Source: an uncultured Bacteroides sp.
GTDB taxonomy: Bacteria > Bacteroidota > Bacteroidia > Bacteroidales > Bacteroidaceae
Direction of reading: 5' to 3'
NCBI RefSeq assembly: GCF_963678845.1
Contig: NZ_OY787468.1
Coordinates: forward strand, 868,001 to 932,000
DNA length: 64,000 bases
Shown: in pieces, positions 41,924-51,130 of the stretch
Position numbering within the stretch: the first letter of the stretch is position 1
How the letters are laid out: every line of letters begins with the position of its first letter
The notes under the pieces: model-generated
The model's input: only the letters and a program-made list of their open reading frames with translations
What the model was told of the DNA's origin: nothing
Database searches by the model: none
Made by a program: the position numbers and the translations under genes

Positions 41924-42184
41924 ATGACAATACAAGAAGAAAACAGTTTAGCTTATAAGATAGCCGATATACTATCTTATAAGCTTAAGCCTAAAAAAGC
42001 TTTTCTAAGCAAAAGAGAGGCCGGATTTGAATTTGGACAAAAGAATGTAAAAAGCTGGATTGAAACAGGAAAAGCAAAAGGACATCAAAGAGCTTCCGGC
42101 CGTGTTGAATACTCTCGTGTTGAGCTGGAAAAAGCAGCTAATGAATATCAGGACCTAAGTTATATATACTATAAAAAGAAATAG
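41924..42184 (+). CDS. Small DNA-binding-like protein next to the XRE regulator
   Basis: The 86-residue protein is basic; KPKKAFLSKREAGFEFGQKNVKSWIETGKAKGHQ reads like an HTH or excisionase-type recognition region. It is 30 bp downstream of the XRE gene, probably in one transcript. Function unknown. Confidence 0.5.
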   Translation: MTIQEENSLAYKIADILSYKLKPKKAFLSKREAGFEFGQKNVKSWIETGKAKGHQRASGRVEYSRVELEKAANEYQDLSYIYYKKK

Positions 42185-42193
42185 TGGTTCTTT

Positions 42194-42245
42194 TAATACC
42201 GCCATCAATCATGCTTTCGCTTCGGTCGGTGGCGGTATTGTTTTA
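42194..42245. terminator. Hairpin terminator between convergent genes
   Basis: AATACCGCCA near 42196 pairs with TGGCGGTATT near 42231-42240, followed by GTTTTAATT. It lies between the + strand HTH gene and the convergent tape-measure gene. Confidence 0.7.
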
Positions 42246-42306
42246 ATTCGTTCGTTATACGTTCGTATTACCATCGAATAACGTTCGTATCAATACCGTT
42301 TATGGC

Positions 42307-45300
42307 TTATAACTTTTTCCCGGTTTGTTTCATGTAATTTTTCATTGTAAGATATAAATCTGATCCTCTTACTTTGCTCTCAAAATTAACCTTTCCGGAA
42401 GCTGAGGCCGCCGTATTGTCCAAAGCTGCGCCCACAAATCCTTGCTGTTTTTTATTTAGTACCATTTCGCCACTATTCAAACGGGTTAGTATCTTATCAC
42501 CTGTGTATGACGTTCCGCCAACGATACCCCCGGATTCAAATTTAGGAAGGTTGGAAAATAAAGCAAGCACTCCCCCTATTGCCCCAGCAATAGCAATAAT
42601 GTTAAACGGAAAAGGAAGTTTTGCCGCACTTTTACCAGCTTCTGAAGCTGCAACCGCTGTATTTGCTCCGACTTCGGTTGTAGCTGTAGTGACCTTAGTC
42701 GCTGCTCCTGTAGCATCTGCCACCATTCCTGTTGCCGTAGTTGAAACCTTTACCGCCGCCGCTGTTGTATTTGCAGCCATTTCCGCCGTGGCATTTTGTA
42801 CTTTCGTGTCTGTTGCCTTTTTGTCAACTTCTTCACCAATTTTAGTTATCGCTATTTTACCGCCTTCGCTAGCTTCAATTGTTGCGTTTGTTCCGACTTC
42901 TACCGCTGCATTTGCTAGTTTTTTTTTCGCAATTTCATCTTCAATAAGCTGCTCTTTCGTTTTTGCTTTCGCAAGTTCATCAAATAAGCTAGTTAAATTC
43001 TGAATAGTATTAATGACCGACATAATACCATCAACCGTATTTATCATTGCGTCCCAGATAGCCATTATTTTCTCCCACCCAGTTGCATCTACATTACTAA
43101 ACACCTGCCTAATGTTCTGGAAAGAAGAAACCATTCTATCTGCTGAACTAGCAACGTCTTTTACACCGGAATAGATGCCCTTGCTTATCTCTTTGCCTAA
43201 GTCTTCAATATCTTTTTTAACGGTAGCAATTTTTAAAGCATCTTCTAAATTATCTACGTTGTTCATCGCATCATTAAGAGCCTTTACCATTTCGGGAGCA
43301 ATGCTTTGATACTTATTTTTTAATTCTTCTAAGCTGAGTTTTTTTGCCTCAATATCTTTTGCAAGTTCGTCGGCATTTCCGCCTATTGCTGATTTAATTG
43401 TTTCGGCGTTCTCCTTTGCATTATCTCGCTTATCTGCTGCTAGATCGGGTTTTGAAAGCTTGTAATCATAAGTAGAATCCCGCTCTTTCATCTTAGGAAT
43501 AATAGCGGATGGTCTATCTTTTAATAATTTCTTATACAACTCGGTTTTATTAGCGTTAGCTCCCATTATACTACCTGTAAGCTCTAGAGTAGATTTTATA
43601 AGCTCGTCCAAAGCCGTGTCGTACTCTTTTTGCGTCATTACAGTATCACCAGCCGCACGTTTGTTATCTAGTTCCCATTTAGCAGCAGAATAATCATTTG
43701 ATGCCGTGTTTAGCTTTGCTTGTTCCTCATTATAAAGAGGATGCGCTACGTTGTTCTGTAAGTCGCTCAGATACTTTGTACCCTTTGCTGCGTTGCCCTT
43801 TAGCGACATGGCCTCAACCAGAGCATTTTTATTAAGTTCGTCAAATGCTTTGTTGAACTCGTCGGAAGAGATTATATTTAGCTTAAGCTTTGCTTTTAGT
43901 TCTAGCAAATCTTTATCGTATTTGTCCTTTGCTTTTTCCAAAGGTGTTTCTTTTGTTTTTTTTGGTTCTTTAGTATATGGGGTTGCCGTGATTACGTCCC
44001 TATTACCTGCGATTGCGGTAGCGGCCTCTAGTCTTGTATTTGCATCTTTTAAAACGGCTTCTAGCTGTTTGATTTCAGATGTTGGAGAGTCAATTCCGGT
44101 ACTATTGCCAATAAGATTCCAAATTGTTTTTATTCCGGTTGGGCCATTCCAAGGATTAAATTTTCCTCCGATTTGAAGCCTATCTACTGCTTTGCTTTTT
44201 GCAACTCTAAGTTTATCTTCTGTCTCTAATTTCTTTCGTGTAAAGAAGTCTACTTCTGCGCCAGCTTTGAGCAAATTAATTCTCTCTGCTATTTTTTTGT
44301 TTATGTCTCCCTGTATAGAGAGTGAGCTTCTATCTATAGAGTAATTCGTTCCCAACAGACCGTTTATCTTATCAAGTGCTCCGCTTCGTTCCTGGTAACT
44401 TCTGCTTGTATCTTCTGCAATCTTCTTTAACACCTGTAGTTGAATGATCTCAGGTGTATGCGATATTCCTTGAACTTCGTTTTTATAATCAGAAAAGATA
44501 CTATTAATCCTTTTGTATTCAGTGAATAGATCATAACCTTTTGCAATTAATTCAGCTATTCCTATGAATATAGCGGTTGGTAATACCGACATAAAAGCTG
44601 ACTTAATAGCGGCTCCGGCTCTTGTAAATGCAACGCCAATCGTTGCGGCTCCCGATTGAGCTTTCCAAGCCGCAGCATCGAAAGACTGTCCGGCTGCTTT
44701 TGCTGCTTTTGCAGCTGCAAACATGGCTTGCCTTTGTGATATAGCCAACTGCGTAGAAATCCATTTAAACAGCCTCCCTAGAGACACTCCGATAATAAAA
44801 GCTACAGTAGAACTAATAATGGATTTTATATTGTTACCGGCATAACTTACCATATTAGTAAGGTTATCAATCAGAGATTTAAAAGAAGATTGTATACCGG
44901 TTCCCTTTGTGAACTCAGTAAAAGCGTTTTGTAAGCGATTGATAGACGTTTCAATATTGTTCGTGTTGACGTTCGGAATCATGCTAGTGAGTGCATCGGC
45001 GAACTTAGGCAATATATCAGCACTCATTAGTTCGCCTTGCTGTAGCAATTTATCTAACTTCTGAATAGGAACGCCAGCCGCTTTGGCCATTGCTGACATT
45101 GCGATAGGCATACGTTCACCTAACTGCCGGCGCAATTCCTCGGAGCTGATTTTGCCTTTACTCATCATTTGAGTAATGGCCAAGAAAGAAAGGTTTGTAT
45201 CGTCGGCGCTCATACCGAACGCTACACATGCACGGGAGACAGAATCGAATATCTTTTTCTGACTATCTAAAGACATTCCGGCATTGGTCGCTGCCGCCGT

Positions 45301-45627
45301 GAACTTTGCGTAATTGCCTGTTAATGCCAATACCTCTATTCCATATTTCTTTGATAAGTCAATAAGGAACTTTTGGTTTGTTGCAAAATTTGCCGCCGTT
45401 CCGGAAACGTTATTTAAAGCCGTTGTTACACGGCTAGTCTCACGTGCTGTTGCTATAAGTCGGCTAATAAGACCATCAAGACCTAGGCCTATACCGCCTA
45501 CTGCTGCCGCAAAGGTTAGTACCTGCATCTGCATAGAGCGAAGGCCTTGCTGTACGCTGCTTGTTCCCTTTTTGAAATTCTCCGTTAAGAGATTGATTGC
45601 TATTGAAAAACTTAATCTTCCTGCCAT
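42307..45627 (-). CDS. Orphan phage tape measure protein
   Basis: The 1,106-residue protein has the N-terminal tape-measure domain (TIGR02675-type) around residues 60-260: MSADDTNLSFLAITQMMSKGKISSEELRRQLGERMP and LLQQGELMSADILPKFADAL. Later come coiled coils, Ala/Thr-rich and hydrophobic stretches near residues 950-1020, and a C-terminus with SGEMVLNKKQQGF. It is a different tape-measure type from the prophage one. No head, tail or packaging gene accompanies it. It could alter tail assembly of another phage, or be a leftover from one. Confidence 0.85.
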   Translation of the reverse strand: MAGRLSFSIAINLLTENFKKGTSSVQQGLRSMQMQVLTFAAAVGGIGLGLDGLISRLIATARETSRVTTALNNVSGTAANFATNQKFLIDLSKKYGIEVLALTGNYAKFTAAATNAGMSLDSQKKIFDSVSRACVAFGMSADDTNLSFLAITQMMSKGKISSEELRRQLGERMPIAMSAMAKAAGVPIQKLDKLLQQGELMSADILPKFADALTSMIPNVNTNNIETSINRLQNAFTEFTKGTGIQSSFKSLIDNLTNMVSYAGNNIKSIISSTVAFIIGVSLGRLFKWISTQLAISQRQAMFAAAKAAKAAGQSFDAAAWKAQSGAATIGVAFTRAGAAIKSAFMSVLPTAIFIGIAELIAKGYDLFTEYKRINSIFSDYKNEVQGISHTPEIIQLQVLKKIAEDTSRSYQERSGALDKINGLLGTNYSIDRSSLSIQGDINKKIAERINLLKAGAEVDFFTRKKLETEDKLRVAKSKAVDRLQIGGKFNPWNGPTGIKTIWNLIGNSTGIDSPTSEIKQLEAVLKDANTRLEAATAIAGNRDVITATPYTKEPKKTKETPLEKAKDKYDKDLLELKAKLKLNIISSDEFNKAFDELNKNALVEAMSLKGNAAKGTKYLSDLQNNVAHPLYNEEQAKLNTASNDYSAAKWELDNKRAAGDTVMTQKEYDTALDELIKSTLELTGSIMGANANKTELYKKLLKDRPSAIIPKMKERDSTYDYKLSKPDLAADKRDNAKENAETIKSAIGGNADELAKDIEAKKLSLEELKNKYQSIAPEMVKALNDAMNNVDNLEDALKIATVKKDIEDLGKEISKGIYSGVKDVASSADRMVSSFQNIRQVFSNVDATGWEKIMAIWDAMINTVDGIMSVINTIQNLTSLFDELAKAKTKEQLIEDEIAKKKLANAAVEVGTNATIEASEGGKIAITKIGEEVDKKATDTKVQNATAEMAANTTAAAVKVSTTATGMVADATGAATKVTTATTEVGANTAVAASEAGKSAAKLPFPFNIIAIAGAIGGVLALFSNLPKFESGGIVGGTSYTGDKILTRLNSGEMVLNKKQQGFVGAALDNTAASASGKVNFESKVRGSDLYLTMKNYMKQTGKKL

Positions 45628-45649
45628 GATTATTACTGTATAAAAGTGA

Positions 45650-45931
45650 TTAATTTAATGATTCATTAAGCGGTTCTTCTGTAAAATACGTGTTGTCGCT
45701 TGGATTGAAATACAAAACGTATGGTATAAGATGCTTTGTTTGTGGTGTTGATAGTAATTCATTTCTGTTCTTGTAACCCATGAAGTGGGCGAACTGCTCA
45801 TCTGCTCTAATGGCTTTAAGTCCTAAATTATCTATGTAAAGGATAGTTAGTAAACGCTTCTTTCCGTCTACACCTTTATGAAACTCAATGCAAATTCTTC
45901 GTTCGTTTTGCCTACTGATAAATGGTTCCAT
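45650..45931 (-). CDS. Small element protein upstream of tape measure, unknown
   Basis: The 93-residue protein lies 22 bp upstream of the tape-measure gene on the same strand, where tail-assembly chaperones are often encoded in phages. It has a strand-rich start (RRICIEFHKGVDGKKRLLTILYID) and a helical middle. Chaperone role is inference from position only. Confidence 0.5.
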   Translation of the reverse strand: MEPFISRQNERRICIEFHKGVDGKKRLLTILYIDNLGLKAIRADEQFAHFMGYKNRNELLSTPQTKHLIPYVLYFNPSDNTYFTEEPLNESLN

Positions 45932-46232
45932 TATTGATTTGATTTTAATTGTTAAATACTTTTCTTGAATGTTTACAACCCGTCAACCTCGACCAAGAGG
46001 GGGCGGGTTTTTTCTTTTCGCCTTATGGTGTCCGAAACCCACACTTCCTTCCCTTTTTATATGCGTGAACTTTAAATTCTCTGGGGGTAAATAAAAATTT
46101 ATCTTTCATGTTTATTTAATTAGTTGATATATAAAATATTATATATAATTGTGTGTATAAATTGAATAATTTATAGTGCAATAAAAGAGCGATTTTTTAG
46201 CCATTTTTAATGATTAATTTCTCAAAATGAGA
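45932..46232. other. Intergenic interval of element 2
   Basis: Mostly AT-rich DNA with no gene seen. AACCCG and CGGGTT near 45970-46011 flank a GC-rich stretch with a T run after it on the + strand, a possible terminator for that strand or a structural site. It could include a replication nick site, but nothing proves it. Confidence 0.4.
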
Positions 46233-46445
46233 TTAGGAACTCTCAACTTTATCACATCTTTGAATAATATCACGTGCATTGTTAAAGATTTCATTAGCTT
46301 TAGTGAACGCCCGGAAGTCTTCTCTTTCTAAACACTCTTTGCTCAACTTGTTAGCTATAACCATAATTTCATAAAGCTGCTCTATGTCTTTAGAGGGCTT
46401 GCCGCTAGTGCTATCTATTCGGCCTATTATCGGTCTGTTATTCAT
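46233..46445 (-). CDS. Small helical element protein, unknown
   Basis: The 70-residue protein is helical and charged (EQLYEIMVIANKLSKECLEREDFRAFTKANEIFNNARDIIQ). It ends a short minus-strand group, with only 3 bp between it and the gene at 46449. Function unknown. Confidence 0.5.
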   Translation of the reverse strand: MNNRPIIGRIDSTSGKPSKDIEQLYEIMVIANKLSKECLEREDFRAFTKANEIFNNARDIIQRCDKVESS

Positions 46446-46448
46446 CGC

Positions 46449-46730
46449 TTAACTATTTAATGCGTCTTTCTGTTTATTATACGTTCTTGCCCGTTTAGGC
46501 TTTACAAAATCGAATTGTCTTTCTTCATCCGATAAGTCGTTAAACATGTCGGCTATCTCCTTTGGTATGCTCTCTTGGTTAGTGTCGTTCTCTGGATCGG
46601 CAACACGAAGGAAACAACCAACGACGTACTGTATAATTTCGTATTCGGATTTAAAACCGTATTTATTTTTAATATCTGAAAGCCTTTTGTAAGCTTCATC
46701 ATCCATTCGTGAGAATATTTTTACTGCCAT
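46449..46730 (-). CDS. Small ribbon-helix-helix-like protein
   Basis: The 93-residue protein begins MAVKIFSRMDDEAYKRLSDIKNKYGFKSEYEIIQYVV, which reads like a ribbon-helix-helix DNA-binding protein, followed by an acidic tail and a basic end (KPKRARTYNKQK). It is downstream of the replication-initiator gene. Similar proteins act as copy-number or mobilisation auxiliaries; that is a guess here. Confidence 0.55.
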   Translation of the reverse strand: MAVKIFSRMDDEAYKRLSDIKNKYGFKSEYEIIQYVVGCFLRVADPENDTNQESIPKEIADMFNDLSDEERQFDFVKPKRARTYNKQKDALNS

Positions 46731-46804
46731 GTGTTTTTTAAATTTGATAAGAGTTTATAGATTCAATTGAATTTACTTATGATGGAATCCCAAAAGTGCA
46801 AGCC

Positions 46805-47980
46805 TCATCCAGTGTCGTTAATAATGGGCCCATCTTTTGGCTTTCCTCTATTCTGTACCCGTATTTGCTCGTGTTTAATTTTATTTGTGTATTCCGGTAT
46901 GGGGTTTATACTGTCTGGCGGGACTGTTGTTTTCATGGTGCAACCTGCAATCAAATCACCCTTTATCTTAATATTGATTTGGTTGCACTTTTCGTATTTT
47001 GAAGTGTTCTCAAAAAACGTTGATTCGGTTGCATTTTTATCTAAATCTTTATTAAGTGATTTGTTCGTGTCTTTTACTTTTAAAGATGTGCTTGCAGTTG
47101 TAAAAACGTTGATTCGGTTGCAATTCTCACTTTCTAGGTCTCGTAAATTGTAACATTCGGCTTTTATTAGCTCTGTTAATTCTTCTTTGATTGTAGAAAG
47201 CCCCAGTTTACAAATAAGCTCTTCAAATTTCTTTTTTCGGCGGCATAGCGTTACTTTATTCAGCATTTGCCATTCATCGCCAATAAACAAGCTAAATAAT
47301 GCTTTCTCTTTTTTTCCTAAACTATCCACTGGGATGGCCTCAACAATCATAGTGTTACCAATAGCCTCTAATAAAATGTATTCGAATTGTTTCCACAGTT
47401 CGGAGTCTAATAAATCGCCAAATAAATTAATACATACCCCTTTCCTTTTTAGATAAGACCTAGTAGCCTTGATTTCAATTCTCAAAACATTGTCATACTT
47501 AGGTATTCCACATTGCTTGCCCTTATCGTAAATCTTTAGGTTGTACAAATTGGATTCATAAATTAGCCCAATTTTACCCATTGGGGCGAACGTTTGTCCT
47601 TTATACATTCTGATTGCATTTAAAACACGCTTTACTCCGCATTCAGGTTTTATATTTACGCCAAATTCAACGCTATACAACCGTGTAATGTCTGGATTGA
47701 TAGAATACTGTTCCCGGAGTTTATTAAATACCTTTCTAAGGTCTGATAGGTGGAAAGAATCGGCGTTATGTGTGCCGTGATTATTGAATTTGTGAACACT
47801 GCCACGAACCCTGCACATGTAACGTATTTCTCCTGTACTTTTGTCTACCTCTTCGATGAATCCAAATATTAACCCGTCAAGATTGGCGTATACTGTTTTT
47901 TGATTCAGTTTTACACCAACGGTTTTAGATAGTTGGTTTACATCTAAAGGTAGATAGCCCGTTTTTATTCCGTCTATCAT
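46805..47980 (-). CDS. Phage/plasmid replication initiator (gene II/CRI-like)
   Basis: The 391-residue protein has a central region (HGTHNADSFHLSDLRKVFNKLREQY, RLYSVEFGVNI, LKIYDKGKQCGIP, NVLRIEIKATRSY) that resembles rolling-circle replication proteins of filamentous phages and Bacteroidetes plasmids (gene II / CRI family). The C-terminal third is charged and low-complexity. It would let the excised element replicate. The assignment rests on pattern memory and is moderate. Confidence 0.62.
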   Translation of the reverse strand: MIDGIKTGYLPLDVNQLSKTVGVKLNQKTVYANLDGLIFGFIEEVDKSTGEIRYMCRVRGSVHKFNNHGTHNADSFHLSDLRKVFNKLREQYSINPDITRLYSVEFGVNIKPECGVKRVLNAIRMYKGQTFAPMGKIGLIYESNLYNLKIYDKGKQCGIPKYDNVLRIEIKATRSYLKRKGVCINLFGDLLDSELWKQFEYILLEAIGNTMIVEAIPVDSLGKKEKALFSLFIGDEWQMLNKVTLCRRKKKFEELICKLGLSTIKEELTELIKAECYNLRDLESENCNRINVFTTASTSLKVKDTNKSLNKDLDKNATESTFFENTSKYEKCNQINIKIKGDLIAGCTMKTTVPPDSINPIPEYTNKIKHEQIRVQNRGKPKDGPIINDTG

Positions 47981-48007
47981 TGAATAGAATGTATATAAAT
48001 GATTGGT

Positions 48008-48265
48008 TTAGAATAGTGATAATTGAGATTTATCTTGTTCAAGCCAATAAAGCTTTCTTCCATCTGACAGCTTTATGTCTTGAATATTCATTTTCTCTTT
48101 GTTGCGTAAATCGGATATAACCTTTCTAGCATCATTAAAGCCTACTATTTCATTTAATTGAACGGCTGTAAACTTTCCACCTAATAGGAGTAATTTTCTT
48201 ACTTTTTGTTTTGGACCGTATGAAGCTATATTGCCATAAGTGGCTTGTGGTTGTGTGCTTTTCAT
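48008..48265 (-). CDS. Winged-helix-like small protein
   Basis: The 85-residue protein has KVRKLLLLGGKFTAVQLNEIVGFNDARKVISDLRNKEKMNI, a winged-helix-like core. It lies between the excisionase-like gene (3 bp away) and the replication initiator (27 bp away), suggesting a control role in replication or excision. No family named with certainty. Confidence 0.55.
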   Translation of the reverse strand: MKSTQPQATYGNIASYGPKQKVRKLLLLGGKFTAVQLNEIVGFNDARKVISDLRNKEKMNIQDIKLSDGRKLYWLEQDKSQLSLF

Positions 48266-48268
48266 AGA

Positions 48269-48565
48269 TTATGCCCTCCCGTTTATTTTTCCGGTAACCA
48301 TATAATTTAAAGCCACGCTTTCTGTTTCGTCAGTTGTTTGTATTCGGTTCTGCTTCATCCAACTTTCAAGCTCTACACGATCAAAATATATCTGTTTCCC
48401 ATTTGGCTTATAGTGGGGTATTTGATGGGAGCATGTTAATTTGTAGAGGTGTGACTTGCTTAAGCCTGTGAGCAAAGCAACATCATTAAAACAAAGTACA
48501 TTTTTTGCACTTAATAGGGTTAGGCGCTCTATTCTATCCAACTGATCTTTAATTTCTGTATCCAT
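48269..48565 (-). CDS. Excisionase / MerR-like HTH protein
   Basis: The 98-residue protein has a classic excisionase-type helix-turn-helix: VLCFNDVALLTGLSKSHLYKLTCSHQIPHYKPNGKQIYFDRVELESWM. It is 3 bp from the winged-helix gene and near the integrase, fitting a recombination directionality factor. Alternatively it is a transcription regulator. Confidence 0.75.
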   Translation of the reverse strand: MDTEIKDQLDRIERLTLLSAKNVLCFNDVALLTGLSKSHLYKLTCSHQIPHYKPNGKQIYFDRVELESWMKQNRIQTTDETESVALNYMVTGKINGRA

Positions 48566-48697
48566 TTTGCAATTAATTAAAAATTAAACTTGTAAGGCTG
48601 TGCACTGCCTCTGTTTGTTTGTAATTACATTGCAAATATCAGTAAAGAGAATAGCTAAAAGAATATAGGTTCATTTAGCTAAATGATTTCTAATAAA

Positions 48698-48728
48698 AAA
48701 GAGGCTACCAGTATATGATAGCCTCTTT
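48698..48728 (-). terminator. Rho-independent terminator (minus strand)
   Basis: AAAGAGGCTA (48698-48707) pairs with TAGCCTCTTT (48719-48728); on the minus strand it is followed by a T run. It closes the gene at 48751-49710. Confidence 0.85.
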
Positions 48729-48750
48729 GTCTAATATTTAGACTAAATAG

Positions 48751-49710
48751 TTATTTTATTCTTGATAGCATTTTGTCAATGTAGTCGCACCCCTTAGGCT
48801 TTTCATCTTTATTGAGTTGATAGTTGTTCTTCTTTTGGTCAGGGTTCTTTATTCCAAATTGATAAGCGACGCTCCAATCTACGGTTGCACCATTCATAAA
48901 AAGTCCTGCAATAAGATAGCAAAACTGAGTATCTTTTTTATTCCACTTTAACCCATTATAATCTATTGGTCTTGTCCCGCCACTGAAAGCGAAAATAAAA
49001 TGTTCTTTATTATAAGGCTCGAAGCAGCCTTTTAAACCACTAAATAGCAAATCTATCTCATCATCACTTAGTTTTTTAAATGCTCGCTTCTCCTCTGTTG
49101 GATTTCCTTTACTGCCTTGGCGTTTTATTAGACTATTATATTCTGCATTTACTAGATCAAAATCCATAGCATATTCAAGCCTATTATACTCATGAATTAT
49201 TATCTCATCAACTTTGTTCTTATATTTTATTTCTATTCCAGACTTATTGGAATAAAAAAGACTTCCTAGAAACATATAATATAGAATATTATCCGCTTCT
49301 TGCTCCATTTTTTCTAAAGCCCATACTTTCTCCCAATCTGTTAAATCTTCATTTAGGCAAAATTTTATAAGTTTAGAAATGGAGCCTCTATTCCCTTCTA
49401 TTTGGATTAAACGATTTAAATAATCTTCTCCTATTTCAGGATCATTCAGTGTAATCCGCATTACTGATGCCGTACAATTTCTATATGCAAGTTTTGTCAG
49501 ATCGTCTTTTTCCTTAGTTATATGATATAGGCATACCTCTACAAATTTATCATCTAATGTAGTCTTTATCCCTTCTAAAAAGTTAAAAACAACTCTTACA
49601 ACATCTAGTTTTGATTTATTCTCTGAGAGACAGTATCTATTTATATGATCTAATATACTCCCACTTCTATCTCCGATGAATTTATTTAATATGTTTTCCA
49701 TTTTTACCAA
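48751..49710 (-). CDS. Unknown protein next to integrase
   Basis: The 319-residue protein is helical for the first 200 residues and has a C-terminal domain with the patterns FSGGTRPIDYNGLKWNKKDTQFCYLIAGLF and VDWSVAYQFGIKNPDQKKNNY. I recall similar C-terminal domains in Bacteroides proteins beside integrases, of unknown function. It starts 14 bp after the integrase gene stop. It may be an integration or regulation accessory, but this is inference. Confidence 0.55.
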   Translation of the reverse strand: MVKMENILNKFIGDRSGSILDHINRYCLSENKSKLDVVRVVFNFLEGIKTTLDDKFVEVCLYHITKEKDDLTKLAYRNCTASVMRITLNDPEIGEDYLNRLIQIEGNRGSISKLIKFCLNEDLTDWEKVWALEKMEQEADNILYYMFLGSLFYSNKSGIEIKYKNKVDEIIIHEYNRLEYAMDFDLVNAEYNSLIKRQGSKGNPTEEKRAFKKLSDDEIDLLFSGLKGCFEPYNKEHFIFAFSGGTRPIDYNGLKWNKKDTQFCYLIAGLFMNGATVDWSVAYQFGIKNPDQKKNNYQLNKDEKPKGCDYIDKMLSRIK

Positions 49711-49724
49711 CTATTAAGAATTAA

Positions 49725-50900
49725 TTAAATATTAATATTGGGTATTAAATTAACCGCCTTTCTTTTACTCTCATCTACTATCTTTGCATAAATTTGAGTC
49801 GTTTTTATTTCGGTATGCCCTAATAGTTTAGATACAGTGTAAAGGTCTGCGCCATAGGTTAGTTCAAGCGTGGCGAATGTATGCCTGGCTACATGGAAAG
49901 TAATATGTTTTTTTATTCCGGCCGCCTTTGCCCATGTCTTTATGATAAGGTTAACATAACAATTGGTTGGTAAAGAAAATATTTTATCACTATCTTTTGT
50001 TTCTCCTTTATTGGGTAGCCGTTTAATGGCCTCATCGCTTAATGGAAGATAGAGTTCTTCATCGGTTTTCTGCTGCATTATTCTGAGATAAATTTTACCG
50101 TTGCTTTCTTCATACAGATTGCCCCATGTAAGGCTTTTTACATCGCTAATTCTAAGCCCACATAAACAACAAAAAAGAAAAGACTGTTTAACTATATCAC
50201 TAGCGCATACGGTGTTGGCCAACAGTCTTACTTCATCTATAGTTAAGTATTCTCTCGTGCTTTTAGGTCTTTTGGGTTTATTGTCAATATCATTGGCTGG
50301 ATTACTTGATATTATGCCGTCTTTTCTGGCTTGATTTAAACATGTAACTAATAGGTTATAATAGTTTGTTTGCGTTCCTTGTGAAAGTTTCTTTTTACTA
50401 TACGAGTCTTGAATATCCTTTTTTTTGCTATTACTAATTTGAGTAGCAGTTTTCATGTAATCAATAAAGCCAGATACGAACTTCTTATCTATTTGCTTAA
50501 AAGTAATTGAACTACCTTTATATCGTTCCAGATGGCAAATTAATCCACCTATCATTTGTGGAAAACCTCTATTATTACCAGTATCTCTAATTCTTTTCTC
50601 CGACAGAGAGTTTATATAATCTGATACTTTTATTTTTGATTTAAATCCACTATTACTAAACCCATGTTGATTGTTTTGTAATTCTACAATTTTTTTAGCT
50701 TTGATAGCATTCGCTAACTGTAGGGTGTTGGTATTTGCTTCTTTGTCTGCTTTGGTATGCTCCGGGATTAAATAGAGTTTCAGAAACTCATATTCCCTTT
50801 TATTCTCGGTGTAAATATCCAGATAAATAGATTGGTTTCCGTTTGCTAATTTCTTGTATCTGATCTTTATTGGCTCTTTGGGTTTTGCTTGTTTCTTCAT
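49725..50900 (-). CDS. Tyrosine integrase of element 2
   Basis: The protein has about 391 residues from the ATG at 50900; a longer in-frame start at 50972 adds a hydrophobic stretch and crosses the GTAACAAA repeats, so it is rejected. It has a basic arm-binding N-terminus, a SAM-like domain, and a catalytic domain with CLCGLRISDVKSL (Arg), FHVARHTFATLEL (HxxR) and LLGHTEIKTTQIYAKI (Tyr). It should insert the element at the 22-bp site. Confidence 0.92.
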   Translation of the reverse strand: MKKQAKPKEPIKIRYKKLANGNQSIYLDIYTENKREYEFLKLYLIPEHTKADKEANTNTLQLANAIKAKKIVELQNNQHGFSNSGFKSKIKVSDYINSLSEKRIRDTGNNRGFPQMIGGLICHLERYKGSSITFKQIDKKFVSGFIDYMKTATQISNSKKKDIQDSYSKKKLSQGTQTNYYNLLVTCLNQARKDGIISSNPANDIDNKPKRPKSTREYLTIDEVRLLANTVCASDIVKQSFLFCCLCGLRISDVKSLTWGNLYEESNGKIYLRIMQQKTDEELYLPLSDEAIKRLPNKGETKDSDKIFSLPTNCYVNLIIKTWAKAAGIKKHITFHVARHTFATLELTYGADLYTVSKLLGHTEIKTTQIYAKIVDESKRKAVNLIPNINI

Positions 50901-50925
50901 ATTGCTACTCTTTAATTGTTTCCGA

Positions 50926-50985
50926 GTAACAAATATAATACTTATTTTGTTACTTGTTATTATGAGTAACAAGAAAGTAACAAAT
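50926..50985 (+). promoter_or_regulatory. Integrase arm-type sites, right end
   Basis: GTAACAAA-type words occur at 50926-50933, 50945-50953 (reverse orientation), 50966-50973 and 50977-50985, just upstream of the integrase start. Two more copies lie at the left end (39166-39185). Repeated words near both ends of an integrating element are the layout of arm-binding sites. Confidence 0.6.
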
Positions 50986-51130
50986 ATAAGTAAAAGAAAA
51001 GAGAACCAAAGGATAATATAATTATCTTTTTGATTCTCTTTAGTGCTCTGTAAGTTCTTTGTTTATTGGAATTTATTTTCTTTTAATTACTCTTTAATTG
51101 TTTTTAGTTTCTTATGCTTTTTTGCTGTAT

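Noticed and set aside
42374..44176. Long plus-strand open frames inside the element 2 tape measure gene
   Set aside because: They run antisense to a long gene with a clear tape-measure domain and have Ala/Val/Phe-rich composition typical of antisense frames.
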